This document shows positions 1-8,421 of a stretch of 64,000 nt of DNA, piece by piece. The position numbers were made by a program, and so were the translations under genes. Under the pieces are notes generated by a model. That model had not been told where the DNA came from and made no database searches. It saw only the letters and a list, made by a program, of their open reading frames with translations. The stretch is from Streptomyces sp. TSRI0281. Lineage in GTDB: Bacteria > Actinomycetota > Actinomycetes > Streptomycetales > Streptomycetaceae. Each line of letters starts with the position of its first letter. Within the stretch, counting starts at the first letter, position 1. Where the stretch lies: positions 252,759-316,758 of the forward strand of contig NZ_LWLE01000012.1 of the NCBI RefSeq assembly GCF_001905125.1, given 5' to 3'.

Positions 1-1
1 C

Positions 2-427
2 GGTGACGGAGGTGGCCGCCATGGCGTCCAGCGCGGCCCGCTCGTCCTGTTCGGTCCACTGGCGCAGCAGCCCCTGGTGCGGGTGGCGGCCCCGGGCGAT
101 CAGTTCGGCGACGGTGATCCCGTCCGGTGCCTGCGAGGTCTGCGGCAGCAGTCCCAGAAGCCGCGCGACCTCCTTGGAGCGGTAGCTCGCGATGGACCGG
201 CCATCGAGCACCACCTGTCCGGCGGTCGGTTTCAGCAGCCGGGCCACGGCCCGCAACAGGGTCGACTTGCCACAGGCGTTGGGGCCGATGACGACGGTGA
301 AGGACTGATCCGGAATACGTACGTCCAGGTGCTCCGAGACCGGCCGCCGGCTGTAGCCGAGGGACGCGTCCCGCACCTCCAGCCGGGCCGGTACCGGGGT
401 CCGGGTGCTCTGCTTCGTGGTGGTCAC
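2..427 (-). CDS. Siderophore ABC transporter ATPase, N-terminal part
   Basis: ATP-binding subunit of an iron-siderophore importer, acting on the inner face of the membrane. Only the first about 142 residues are inside the window. The Walker A motif GPNACGKST is visible, followed by a Q-loop region (LLPQTSQAP) and the RGRHPHQ stretch typical of FecE/FhuC-type ATPases; signature and Walker B lie beyond the edge. I chose the GTG at 427 because CAGGAG lies just before it. An in-frame ATG at 487 would overlap the upstream permease stop by 4 bases and is the alternative. It is the last visible gene of the iron-uptake operon, read after the two permeases. Confidence 0.87.
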   Translation of the reverse strand, partial: MTTTKQSTRTPVPARLEVRDASLGYSRRPVSEHLDVRIPDQSFTVVIGPNACGKSTLLRAVARLLKPTAGQVVLDGRSIASYRSKEVARLLGLLPQTSQAPDGITVAELIARGRHPHQGLLRQWTEQDERAALDAMAATSVT

Positions 428-483
428 GGGGTACTCCTGGCGGCTGGGGGACGGGGTGGGGAGGCGGGGCGCCGCGGGCGCGG

Positions 484-1572
484 TCATCGGCGGCTGCCCG
501 CGTACTGGCGGGCGAGCAGCCAGGCCAGATAGGCGCCGCCGACGGACACGGTGACGACACCGACGGGCAGGTCGATGCGCTGCGCGACGAAGTCGGCGCC
601 GACCAGGACCGCGGCACCGGTGAGTGACGCGGGAAGGATCCGCAGGGTGGTCGAGCTCCGGGTCAGACGCTGGGCGATCTGGGGTGCGGCGAGTGCGATG
701 AACGCGATCGGGCCGACCGCCGCGGTCACCAGCGCGGTCAGCGCGACCCCGACGACGGTGGCCGTGAGCCGGGCGCGCTGCGCGTTCACCCCGAGCGCGA
801 CCGCGGTGTCGTCCCCCATTTCGAGATGGATCAGGGGCCGGACCACGGCGGCGGAACCGGCCAGCAGGACCACGAAGACGGCCATGGTCACCCACAGCTG
901 GCCGAAACCGAGTCCGCTGAGCGAGCCGGCCCCCCAGGTGGCCGCGAGCATCGCCTGCTGCGGGTTGACGGAGAGGAGCAGCATCGAGGTGAGCGAGCTG
1001 AGGAACGCGCCCACGGCGATACCGACGATGATCAGCCGGAACGGGTGCAGCCCGTGACGGTAGGCCAGCACGTACACCAGCAGCGCGGTCGCGGCCCCGC
1101 CGATGAGTGAACCCGTGGCGACCGCGAGGTAGTTGGCGGTGCCGAGCAGAAGCATCACGACGCTCGCGCCCGCGTACGAACCGGAGGCGAAACCGATCAC
1201 GTCGGGGGAGCCCAGCGGGTTCTTGGTGAGCGACTGGAAGATCGCGCCGCTGATCGCCAGCGCCGCGCCGCAGATGATCGCGAACAGCAGCCTGGGCAGC
1301 CGCCAGGTCACCACGACGAGCCGGGCCCGGGAGTCGGCGTCCGGGTCGAACAGGGCGGACAGGACCTGACCGGGGGTGAACGAGATGGACCCGGAGCCCA
1401 GGGTGGCGATGCCCAGGGCCACCACGGTGACGGCCAGCGCGGCGCAGACGAGGACGGACCGGCGCTCGATGCGCAGTGCCAGCCCGGTACGCCGCAGGGT
1501 CCAGGTGGTCCGGCCGAAGTCGACCCGTTCCGGTGCGGCTCGGGTCGTGGCGGGTACGGCTTCGGCGGTCAC
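484..1572 (-). CDS. FecCD-family siderophore permease 2
   Basis: Membrane permease of an iron-siderophore ABC importer, 362 residues. After a polar N-terminus of about 40 residues it is a string of hydrophobic segments. The family signature SGAIFQSLTKNPLGSPDV and the ATPase-contact loop near GPIAFIALAAPQIAQR are present. The GTG start at 1572 overlaps the stop of the preceding permease (GTGA), which implies translational coupling. It pairs with the neighbouring permease to make a heterodimeric channel, as is usual for Fec/Fhu/Fep systems in actinomycetes. The substrate cannot be read from sequence. Confidence 0.93.
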   Translation of the reverse strand: MTAEAVPATTRAAPERVDFGRTTWTLRRTGLALRIERRSVLVCAALAVTVVALGIATLGSGSISFTPGQVLSALFDPDADSRARLVVVTWRLPRLLFAIICGAALAISGAIFQSLTKNPLGSPDVIGFASGSYAGASVVMLLLGTANYLAVATGSLIGGAATALLVYVLAYRHGLHPFRLIIVGIAVGAFLSSLTSMLLLSVNPQQAMLAATWGAGSLSGLGFGQLWVTMAVFVVLLAGSAAVVRPLIHLEMGDDTAVALGVNAQRARLTATVVGVALTALVTAAVGPIAFIALAAPQIAQRLTRSSTTLRILPASLTGAAVLVGADFVAQRIDLPVGVVTVSVGGAYLAWLLARQYAGSRR

Positions 1573-2651
1573 AGGGTGCTCACCTTCCGGCGCCGGACGA
1601 GGGCGACGAGTACGGGGGCGCCGACGAGCGCGGTGACGAGTCCGACCCGCAGTTCCCCGGAGGGGAGCACCAGGCGTCCGATGATGTCGGCGCTCAGCAG
1701 GAAGGCCGGGGCGACGATGACGGTGACGGGCAGGATCCAGCGCTGGTCGGGCCCCACGAACCAGCGCACGACGTGGGGCACCATGAGGCCGACGAACGAG
1801 ATGGGTCCGGCGACGGCGACGGCGGTTCCGGCCAGCAGGGTGACGGCGAGGACCAGCACCACCCGGGTCACCGCGAGGCGGGTGCCCAGGGACCGGGCGA
1901 TGTCGTCCCCGAGCGCGAGGGCGTTGAGCGATCCCGCGCTCAGCAGCCCGAGTACGAGTCCGGCGCCGATCAGTGGCAGGGCGACCGGGAGGATGTCGAG
2001 CGACCGGCCGCCGATGGAGCCGACCGACCAGAACCGCATGACATCGAAGGTGGTCGTGCTCTTCAGCGCCATGGCGGAGGTGAAGCCGCCGCACACGGCG
2101 GTGAACGCGACGCCGGCGAGCGTGAGTTTCACCGGGCTGCCGCGACCGGCGCCGACCGAGCCGAGCGTGTACACCAGCACGGTGAGCCCGAACGCCCCCG
2201 CCAGCGCGAACCAGATGAACTGGCCGGCGCCGGTGTATCCGAGCACGGCGACCGCGAAGGTCACCGCGAGGCTCGCGCCCGCGTTGACGCCGAGGATGCC
2301 GGGATCGGCCAGGGGGTTACGGGTGAACGCCTGGATCAGGGCGCCGCTGAGGCCGAGTGCCGCGCCGACGACCAGTCCGATCGTGGTGCGCGGGACCCGT
2401 AGTTCGCGGACCATGACGTGCTCGTCGGAGTCGTCGAAGTGGAACAGCGCGTCCCACACCGTGCCCGGCGCGATGGAACGCGCGCCGACCATGACGCTGA
2501 GGACGGCCACGACGAGCAGCAGCCCGACGGCGGTGAGCAGGATCAGCAGGCGGTACCGGTTGCGCCGGGCCGGGCCCGCGCCGTTGCGCGGGCCCGGCAC
2601 ATCGCGCTCCGCGCCGGTGGTGAGGTCACCCGTGGGTGAGGCGGTCGTCAT
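1569..2651 (-). CDS. FecCD-family siderophore permease 1
   Basis: First permease of the importer, 360 residues with many hydrophobic segments. It carries the FecCD signature GLSGALIQAFTRNPLADPG and the conserved loop GPISFVGLMVPHVVRW, which binds the ATPase. It starts at ATG 2651, 47 bases after the binding-protein gene, and its stop overlaps the start of the second permease. The gene order binding protein, permease, permease, ATPase matches ferric-siderophore systems and not vitamin B12 or haem systems with a single permease gene, although the substrate is an inference. Confidence 0.93.
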   Translation of the reverse strand: MTTASPTGDLTTGAERDVPGPRNGAGPARRNRYRLLILLTAVGLLLVVAVLSVMVGARSIAPGTVWDALFHFDDSDEHVMVRELRVPRTTIGLVVGAALGLSGALIQAFTRNPLADPGILGVNAGASLAVTFAVAVLGYTGAGQFIWFALAGAFGLTVLVYTLGSVGAGRGSPVKLTLAGVAFTAVCGGFTSAMALKSTTTFDVMRFWSVGSIGGRSLDILPVALPLIGAGLVLGLLSAGSLNALALGDDIARSLGTRLAVTRVVLVLAVTLLAGTAVAVAGPISFVGLMVPHVVRWFVGPDQRWILPVTVIVAPAFLLSADIIGRLVLPSGELRVGLVTALVGAPVLVALVRRRKVSTL

Positions 2652-2698
2652 GGTTGTCCTTGGGGGAGGGCGTCACCTGTGGAGAGCGGCGGGGTCGG

Positions 2699-3787
2699 TC
2701 ACTTGTCCGCGCCGGTGTTGCCCTTGCCCGAGACGGCGTCGACGAGCATCGGGACGTAGCGCTCGATCGCCCAGGGGATGGAGAGCACCGACGGTCCGCT
2801 GGTGGCCATGCCCATCGCCGGGTCCTGGACGAACGCGTAGTGCTTCCCGGCGATCGGCTTCCAGCGGGTGAACAGCGGGTCCTTGAGGGTGTAGGGGACC
2901 TCGTCGGGGCCGTTGGCCCAGCCGACGAAGATGTCGGCCTCGATGCTGTCGAGCTTCTCCAGGCTGATCCCGCCGTACCAGTTGGTGCCCTTGACGGTGG
3001 AGGCGATCGCCTTCATCGACGGGGTGTTCTTGAAGCCCATCTCGGTCAGCAGCCGGACCCGGGCGTCGTAGTCGACGTAGAGGCCGAGGTCCGTCGAGCC
3101 GGGTGTCAGCGCGACCCCGTAGGTGAACGTCGTGTCCTTGAACTCGGGGTGGTCCGAGGCGACGGAGGCCAACTGCCCCTGGACGTCCGTGACCAGGCTC
3201 TCGGCCTTCTCGGTCTCGCCCAGCGCCGCGCCGATGGTGCGGGTCATCTCCTGCCAGGTCCCGCCGTCCCACGGCTTCTTCAGGTAGGGAAGGGTGGGCG
3301 CGATCTCGGAGAGGCGCTTGTAGTCGACGTCGCTGATGCCGGAGTACAGCCCGACGATGAGGTCGGGTTCCAGCGAGAGGATCTGCTCGAAGTCGATCTC
3401 GCCCGCGTCACCGTAGTTCAGCGTCTCGGGCAGGGGGCCGCCGAGCTTCTCGACCGTGCCGCGGAACCAGGGCGTGTACCCCTGCTTGTCGCCGCCCCAC
3501 TGCTTGTCCACGCCGACCGGGACCGTACCCAGCGCCGCGACCACATCCAGCGACATCCAGCTGACCGCCACGACGCGCTTGGGCTTCTGCTTGATCGTCG
3601 TGGTCCCGTGGCCGTGCTTGATGCTCACGGGGAAGCCGGCCGCCGCGGCACCGGGCTTCGCCTCGGCCGAGTCGGAATCGGACGCGTTGCCGCCGCAGCC
3701 CGTCAGGACGACGACGGCGGCGACCGCCACGGCCAGCGCGCGGGCCAGGGCGCCCGGTCCGCGTCGGGCCGGGGTGAATGTGGACAT
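2699..3787 (-). CDS. Siderophore-binding lipoprotein
   Basis: Extracytoplasmic ferric-siderophore receptor anchored by lipid, 362 residues. An Arg-rich start, a hydrophobic core and the lipobox LTGC give the lipoprotein signal peptide. The mature part has the FhuD/BtuF bilobed fold, with a motif RVVAVSWMSLDVVAALG near the start of the domain and EPDLIVGL in the middle. ATG 3787 is preceded by AAGGAG at good spacing, so the longer reading frame is ignored. It heads the uptake operon. A candidate iron box lies about 105 bases upstream, which points to repression by a DmdR/IdeR-type regulator when iron is plentiful. Confidence 0.92.
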   Translation of the reverse strand: MSTFTPARRGPGALARALAVAVAAVVVLTGCGGNASDSDSAEAKPGAAAAGFPVSIKHGHGTTTIKQKPKRVVAVSWMSLDVVAALGTVPVGVDKQWGGDKQGYTPWFRGTVEKLGGPLPETLNYGDAGEIDFEQILSLEPDLIVGLYSGISDVDYKRLSEIAPTLPYLKKPWDGGTWQEMTRTIGAALGETEKAESLVTDVQGQLASVASDHPEFKDTTFTYGVALTPGSTDLGLYVDYDARVRLLTEMGFKNTPSMKAIASTVKGTNWYGGISLEKLDSIEADIFVGWANGPDEVPYTLKDPLFTRWKPIAGKHYAFVQDPAMGMATSGPSVLSIPWAIERYVPMLVDAVSGKGNTGADK

Positions 3788-3891
3788 GTCTCTCCTTGAA
3801 TGCTGACCGCGCTCGGTGCGACGTGGCACGGGTGGGGGAAAACCACCGAAGGCGGGGTGTCATACGGTGCACGACTCCGCGCACCAGAAAG

Positions 3892-3910
3892 TAAGGCAAC
3901 CCTTACCTAA
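3892..3910 (-). promoter_or_regulatory. Iron box before the siderophore operon
   Basis: The minus strand reads TTAGGTAAGGGTTGCCTTA, which matches 14 of 19 positions of the IdeR/DmdR consensus TTAGGTTAGGCTAACCTAA. It sits upstream of the lipoprotein gene and overlaps a plausible -10. Iron-dependent repression is inferred. Confidence 0.72.
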
Positions 3911-4108
3911 GGAGACATTAGGGAGGCGGGAGTCCCGTGGGGGTCGCGGAGCGGTCAGGGTGCGTCGCGAATCGGCCACATCCCGCCGAATGTCCGGCGG
4001 GGCGCGGATCCGGGGACCATCGTGCCGGGCGGCAACGGCCGAAAGCCCGTCCCCGGCACACATCTGGTGCCGGTGAACGGGCGGGGGAGGGGTGAGGGGG
4101 CGCGGTCA

Positions 4109-4129
4109 CCGGCGGGTCTCACCCGCCGG
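4109..4129 (-). terminator. Hairpin after the AraC gene
   Basis: Perfect 9-bp stem CCGGCGGGT/ACCCGCCGG with a 3-base loop, a few bases beyond the AraC stop codon. It has no T-run, as is common in Streptomyces. Confidence 0.65.
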
Positions 4130-4135
4130 GCCGGC

Positions 4136-4993
4136 TCAGCGGCCGGCCGGTACCGGTACGGTCTGCTCGCGCAGATACTCGGTCGGACTGGCCCCGGTCA
4201 CCCGGCGGAAGGCGGCGGAGAACGCACTCGTGGTCGAGTAGCCGCAGCGGTGCGCGACGAGATTGACCGGGCGCCCCTGCGCGAGCAGCGCCGTGGCGAC
4301 GGACATCCGTACCAGCGAACGCCACCGGGTGAACGGCATCCCGACATCGCGGCCGAACGCCCGGGTGACGGTGCGTACGCTCAGGGCGTGCCGGGCCGCC
4401 CATTCCTCCAGTGAGCGGTCGCTCTCCGGGTCGCGCATGACATCGTCGGCAAGGACCCGGATCCGCCAGTCCTCCGGTACGGGTACCTCGATCACCGGAT
4501 GCGTGTCCTCCTCCAGCATCTCGATGATGACGCGCTGCGTCCGCAGCCGGAGATCGTCGGGCATCGAGGTCGCGTCGAGATGGAGCAGCATCTCCTGGAG
4601 CGCGCGGCCCACCTTCATCGGACGCGGGGACGACCACCGCGGCGGGGCGGCGGCCCGCGCCACATAGGTGTAGCAGCAGACGCTGCCGGGTTCGTGGAAC
4701 GCGGCGTGCGGGGTGCCGGGCGGCAGCCAGGCCCCCTGTCCGGGTATGAGCCGGCGCACCGTGGTGCGCGTGTGCAGCGTCAGTGAACCGAAGTGCGGCC
4801 AGACCAGGAGCGCGTCGGTGTGCGTGTGCACCGCGGAGGTCGGCGGCCCCTTCGGTCCGGTGCCGTCGAAGACCGAGGTGGTGAGCAGATAGGGGTCGGC
4901 CACCTCGCCGCCACCGCCCGGCGGTTCGGCCCACTGGAGCGGGACTGTCGAGGGGGCCTCGCCGCGCTGGTGACGGGGAAGGGTGATCGGCAT
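4136..4993 (-). CDS. AraC-family regulator of iron uptake
   Basis: Transcription factor of 285 residues. The N-terminal half is cupin-like (HTDALLVWPHFGSLTLHTRTT and a PPGTPHAAF strip), the usual ligand-sensing part. The C-terminal 100 residues are a double helix-turn-helix of AraC type, with LVAHRCGYSTTSAFSAAFRRVTG as the second helix-turn-helix and family signature. It lies upstream of and in the same direction as the siderophore importer. Its promoter carries an iron box, so it is probably an iron-repressed activator that senses the siderophore, like other AraC regulators beside siderophore genes. ATG 4993 has no ribosome-binding site. A TAACCT -10 lies six bases before it, which suggests a leaderless message. 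Confidence 0.88.
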   Translation of the reverse strand: MPITLPRHQRGEAPSTVPLQWAEPPGGGGEVADPYLLTTSVFDGTGPKGPPTSAVHTHTDALLVWPHFGSLTLHTRTTVRRLIPGQGAWLPPGTPHAAFHEPGSVCCYTYVARAAAPPRWSSPRPMKVGRALQEMLLHLDATSMPDDLRLRTQRVIIEMLEEDTHPVIEVPVPEDWRIRVLADDVMRDPESDRSLEEWAARHALSVRTVTRAFGRDVGMPFTRWRSLVRMSVATALLAQGRPVNLVAHRCGYSTTSAFSAAFRRVTGASPTEYLREQTVPVPAGR

Positions 4994-4997
4994 GAAC

Positions 4998-5016
4998 TTA
5001 GGTTACCCTAACCTCG
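4998..5016 (-). promoter_or_regulatory. Iron box overlapping the AraC -10 element
   Basis: The plus strand reads TTAGGTTACCCTAACCTCG, 15 of 19 matches to the IdeR/DmdR consensus. The minus-strand -10 candidate TAACCT (5000-5005) lies inside it, six bases from the start codon. Bound repressor would cover the promoter core directly. Confidence 0.78.
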
Positions 5017-5090
5017 TGTGCGTACCGCCCCCTCGGCGGACGCGGAACGCCGGGCGCGGCGAAGCGCGCCCGTACGGCAAGCGGCGCAGG

Positions 5091-5115
5091 CGCGGCCGGG
5101 GCAGGCCCGGCCGCG
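5091..5115 (-). terminator. Hairpin after the peptidase gene
   Basis: Perfect 10-bp stem CGCGGCCGGG/CCCGGCCGCG with a 5-base loop, about 20 bases past the stop of the peptidase gene. Confidence 0.65.
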
Positions 5116-5137
5116 CCCGTCACAGGCTCCGGCCGAC

Positions 5138-6739
5138 TCAGCCGGTCTGCTTGACGCAGGTCCGGTCGTGCGCCGGCAGCTTGCCGGTGGCCAGGTACGT
5201 GTTGACCTCGGCATCCACGCAGGCGTTGCCGTAAAGGCCGTAGACCGCGTGGCGGTTGGCACCCTTGAGCGTGATCAGCCGGGAGCTCGGCAGCATGCGG
5301 TGCAGCTCGACGCTGCTCCGGTAGGTCGTACGCGGGTCACCGGTGGCGGCCACGATCAGCGCCGCGGCGTCGCGCCGCACCTGCGTGGGCTTCTCGCGCG
5401 GCCGGTCCCAGAAGGCGCACGGGCCGATGTTGTTGGCCAGCGGGCCGAACAGCGGGTGCGCGGCGCGGCTGCGTTCGATGTCCCGCCAGTAGACCTCCGG
5501 GTCGCGCGGCGCCGCCTTGTCCCCGCAGATGATCGCGGACTGCACGCTGCCCGACTGTGCGTCCTCACCCATCAGCGCACGCCGCAGCATCGCCGCGAAC
5601 TGCGGCGACAGCCGGGTCGGCCGGCCGTCCGCGGCCCTGGCGAGCACGGACACCTGCTCGCCGAAGGCGGCCCGCTCCCCTTCGCTGTCGTCAGCGACCC
5701 CGGCGATCAGGAGGAACGGCACCTGGGTGTCGTCGATGCGGAAGACATCGGGGGCGGTGCCGACGGTCAGCGGGCCGCGCGCCGACGCCGCGTAGACCCG
5801 ATCGACGGTGGTGAGCACCTCGGCGCGGGTGCGGCCGAGGCCGTATGCGGCGTCGCGCTCCGCCGCCCAGGCGGCCCAGTCGGAGAGCGCCCGCTCGTTC
5901 TCGCCCTCGGCGCCCTGGAGCAGCCGGGGGCTGTAGTCCTGCGGGGCGAGCGCTCCGTCGAGGACCATGCGGTCGTAGCGGCCGGGGAACATCTGCGTGT
6001 AGACGGTGCCCAGGTAAGTACCGTACGAGTAGCCCAGGTAGGAGATCTTCCGCTCGCCGAGCGTGCCCCTGATGACGTCCATGTCGCGGGCCGTGTTGCG
6101 GGTGCTGACGTGGGGCAGCACCGACGCGTTCGTGGCGCGGCACTTGTCGGCCAGGCTCTTGTGGTGGGTGACCTGTCGCTCGAACGACGCCCGGCCGAGA
6201 CCGGCCGAGGAGATGGAGGTACCGACGGGCCAGTCGCAGTCCAGCGGGGTGCTGCGGCCGACGAAACGCGGGTCGAAGCCGATGATGTCGTAGCGCGGTC
6301 CGACCCGCTTCATCGCCTTGCGGACATCCGGCGGTGATTCGAGGGCGGAACCGCCGGGACCGCCGTTGTTGAGGAGGATCGAGCCGATCCGGCGGCGGGT
6401 GTCGGTGGCCTTGAGCCGGGATATCGCGACGGTGATCGTACGGCCCCGGGGGTCGGCGTAGTCGAGCGGTACGGTCACGTCCGCGCACCGTACGCCGGCC
6501 TTCTCCAGGTCCCGGCCCATCGTGTCGTCGGGGCCCTTGACGCAGGTTCCCCAGTCGAGGTGCTGGCGGTAGTAGCGGTCGAGCCCGGTCCCGGTGGCGT
6601 CGGTGGCCGTCGTGGCGCGGTCGCGGTCCGTGCCGGGGGGTGCGGCGGCCGTGGCCGCGGCGGGGGAAGCGGTGAGGCAGGCGGCGAGCGCGAGGCCCGC
6701 GGCCGAGGCGCGGCGCACGGCCGGGCGGAGGGTGTTCAC
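5138..6739 (-). CDS. Secreted alpha/beta-hydrolase peptidase (S33-like)
   Basis: Exported hydrolase of 533 residues, of the Streptomyces tripeptidyl-aminopeptidase type. A signal peptide with twin Arg near the start and an Ala-rich core ending around SPAAATAAA is clear. The oxyanion strip LLNNGGPGGSA, the nucleophile elbow GYSYGT and the late histidine strip GANRHAVYG give the Ser-His-Asp hydrolase pattern, with the extra C-terminal domain and paired Cys (CVKGP, TCVKQ) found in this family. The GTG at 6739 follows AAGGAGA with four bases between, and gives a normal signal peptide; upstream codons were rejected. Probably frees short peptides from the N-termini of extracellular proteins. No operon partner. 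Confidence 0.88.
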   Translation of the reverse strand: MNTLRPAVRRASAAGLALAACLTASPAAATAAAPPGTDRDRATTATDATGTGLDRYYRQHLDWGTCVKGPDDTMGRDLEKAGVRCADVTVPLDYADPRGRTITVAISRLKATDTRRRIGSILLNNGGPGGSALESPPDVRKAMKRVGPRYDIIGFDPRFVGRSTPLDCDWPVGTSISSAGLGRASFERQVTHHKSLADKCRATNASVLPHVSTRNTARDMDVIRGTLGERKISYLGYSYGTYLGTVYTQMFPGRYDRMVLDGALAPQDYSPRLLQGAEGENERALSDWAAWAAERDAAYGLGRTRAEVLTTVDRVYAASARGPLTVGTAPDVFRIDDTQVPFLLIAGVADDSEGERAAFGEQVSVLARAADGRPTRLSPQFAAMLRRALMGEDAQSGSVQSAIICGDKAAPRDPEVYWRDIERSRAAHPLFGPLANNIGPCAFWDRPREKPTQVRRDAAALIVAATGDPRTTYRSSVELHRMLPSSRLITLKGANRHAVYGLYGNACVDAEVNTYLATGKLPAHDRTCVKQTG

Positions 6740-7368
6740 GGGGTCTCCTTGAGCTGGTGCGTTCGGTGGGTGGCGCCACGGGCGGTGGACCACCGGGCGC
6801 GGTCGGGGTCGACGGCCACGGCTAACGCCGTTGCGTACCGCGCACGTTGTCTCGCTTTGATGGGGAGTCCTCTCGCTCTGTTCCGGTCGTTTCTCACACC
6901 GTCAGACGCTAGATGCGCGCACATCCGAACTCACTACAGCTCTCCCCCCGATCCCGGTGGTGCCAGCTACACCAACCGCACCGGAAGACAACGGAATTCA
7001 CCTCCCGAGACCGGTCCGGACCGGAAGTGCGGGAGCCGATATGACGCACGGTGACGCAATGTCCGGCGCACCTGCTCGAAGGCGGGCGGCGGGGGTATCG
7101 CGTCCGCCGGTGACGTCGGGACGTTCGGTTCGGCGGAAAGCGCAGAGGCCGCCGCGGGTGAAATACGGCCTCTGGCATATGCGATGGTGGGAGGTTCGCG
7201 ATGTGGCTGAGTTAATCCGTTTGCGTCCTCTCGCGCAGTGGCAGGCTCCACGGGTGCGGCCGTAAGGCAAGCCGCTTTTTCGTCCTGTTCGATCGGCGCG
7301 CGCAAGACGGGCACGGAACTACGGCCGCCGCCTGGGGAGGCGCGGTCCGATGAGCCAGGGGAGAGATC
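6740..7368. other. Intergenic region, no gene seen
   Basis: About 630 bases between divergent genes. Base composition is a little less GC-rich than in the flanking genes. Short frames on both strands here lack a ribosome-binding site and show no family resemblance. It must hold the promoters of the peptidase and of the methyltransferase operon, but I see no clear motif. Confidence 0.5.
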
Positions 7369-8382
7369 ATGTCGCTGAGTCAGGTCGACATCGTGGCTGT
7401 TGACGAGGGTGCGGCTTTCTGGGACGACCGGTCGGCTCTCCTGGCCGGTCTGCGGGAGAATCCGCCAAGGATTCCCGCGCACTTCGGATATGACGCGCGC
7501 GGGTCGGATCTCTTCGAGTTGATCACCGAGTTGCCCGACTACTACCTCACCCGCGTCGAGTACGGGCTGCTGCAGCGCAATGCCGGAGAGATCGCGGACC
7601 TGATCGGGGGCGGGCCGCTGGCGGAAATGGGCAGCGGGAGCGCGAAGAAGACCCGTCTGCTGCTGGCGGCCTGCGTCGAGCGTCGCGCGACCTGCTATCT
7701 GCCGATCGACGTCAGCCGCGAGATGCTTGAGGCCAGCGGCCGCGATCTGACCGCCCAACTGCCCGGCCTGCGGGTACGGGGGCTGTGGGGCCGGTACGAG
7801 GCGGGGCTGGCCTGGCTGCGGGACAGCGTGCCCGAGCCGTTGACGGTGTCGTTCCTCGGGAGCAATTTCGGCAATATGCCGCTGGAGGAGCGCGACAAGC
7901 TGCTTTCCGAGATCGTCGGCACGCTTCGACCCGGTGACGGATTCCTGGTGTCGGTCGACCTGCTGAAGCCGGCCCGCATACTCGAATCCGCTTACAACGA
8001 TCCGGCCGACCGCTCCGCCTTCACGCCGTTCCGGCTCAATCATCTGGACCACCTCAATCGGCGTTTCGGCGGAAATTTCGACGCGCGGAATTTCTCCACG
8101 CGAGCACATTTCGACTCCGTCACCGGCACCGTCGAGGCCCGCGTCTACGCGACCGAGGACCATTCCGTCGCGCTTCACGAGCTGGATCTTGAGCTGAATC
8201 TGCGGCGGGGCGACTCGCTCAACGTCGGCCTGTCCCACAAGTTCCGGCGCGAGCAGTTCGTGGCCGACGTCACCGCACGAGGTCTTGAGCTGCGCGCACA
8301 GTGGACCGACGAGGAATGGCAGTACGGCATCTTTCTCTTCACCCGTTCATCCGGCCGTCGAGAGGCGGCCGATGAGATCTGA
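7369..8382 (+). CDS. EgtD-family SAM-dependent methyltransferase
   Basis: Methyltransferase of 337 residues related to EgtD, which trimethylates the alpha-amino group of histidine in ergothioneine synthesis. Visible family marks are FGYDARGSDLFELITELPDYYLTRVE near the N-terminus, split as FGYDARGSDLFE and YYLTRVE, the SAM loop EMGSGSAKKTRLLL (about 86-99), FLGSNFGN, YNDPADRSAF and a C-terminal WTDEEWQYG. The strip that is TE(V/I)SxKF in true EgtD reads VGLSHKF here, so the Glu that contacts the imidazole is Gly while the Ser is kept. From knowledge of EgtD engineering, loss of that Glu loosens histidine selection, so another amino acid or amine is likely. GGGGAGA precedes the ATG. No egtA/B/C/E genes are near. 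It leads a group with a second methyltransferase and iron-sulfur protein. Confidence 0.85.
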   Translation: MSLSQVDIVAVDEGAAFWDDRSALLAGLRENPPRIPAHFGYDARGSDLFELITELPDYYLTRVEYGLLQRNAGEIADLIGGGPLAEMGSGSAKKTRLLLAACVERRATCYLPIDVSREMLEASGRDLTAQLPGLRVRGLWGRYEAGLAWLRDSVPEPLTVSFLGSNFGNMPLEERDKLLSEIVGTLRPGDGFLVSVDLLKPARILESAYNDPADRSAFTPFRLNHLDHLNRRFGGNFDARNFSTRAHFDSVTGTVEARVYATEDHSVALHELDLELNLRRGDSLNVGLSHKFRREQFVADVTARGLELRAQWTDEEWQYGIFLFTRSSGRREAADEI

Positions 8383-8421
8383 GAGGAGTCAGGCCGATTC
8401 CCGCGATGTACGGATCGCGCC

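Larger units (their letters stand above)
3788..4135. other. Intergenic region of the iron-uptake operon
   Basis: About 350 bases without a convincing gene. It holds the promoter side of the binding-protein gene, an iron box, and a terminator hairpin for the AraC gene. A possible extended -10, TACTTT on the minus strand at 3888-3893, overlaps the edge of the iron box. Short open frames here lack coding character. Confidence 0.6.

Noticed and set aside
6957..7265. Short frames before the EgtD-like gene
   Set aside because: Arg/Pro/Ala-rich, no ribosome-binding site, and they conflict with frames on the other strand.
7369..8382. Ergothioneine biosynthesis
   Set aside because: No egtA, egtB, egtC or egtE genes nearby and the histidine-pocket Glu is missing.
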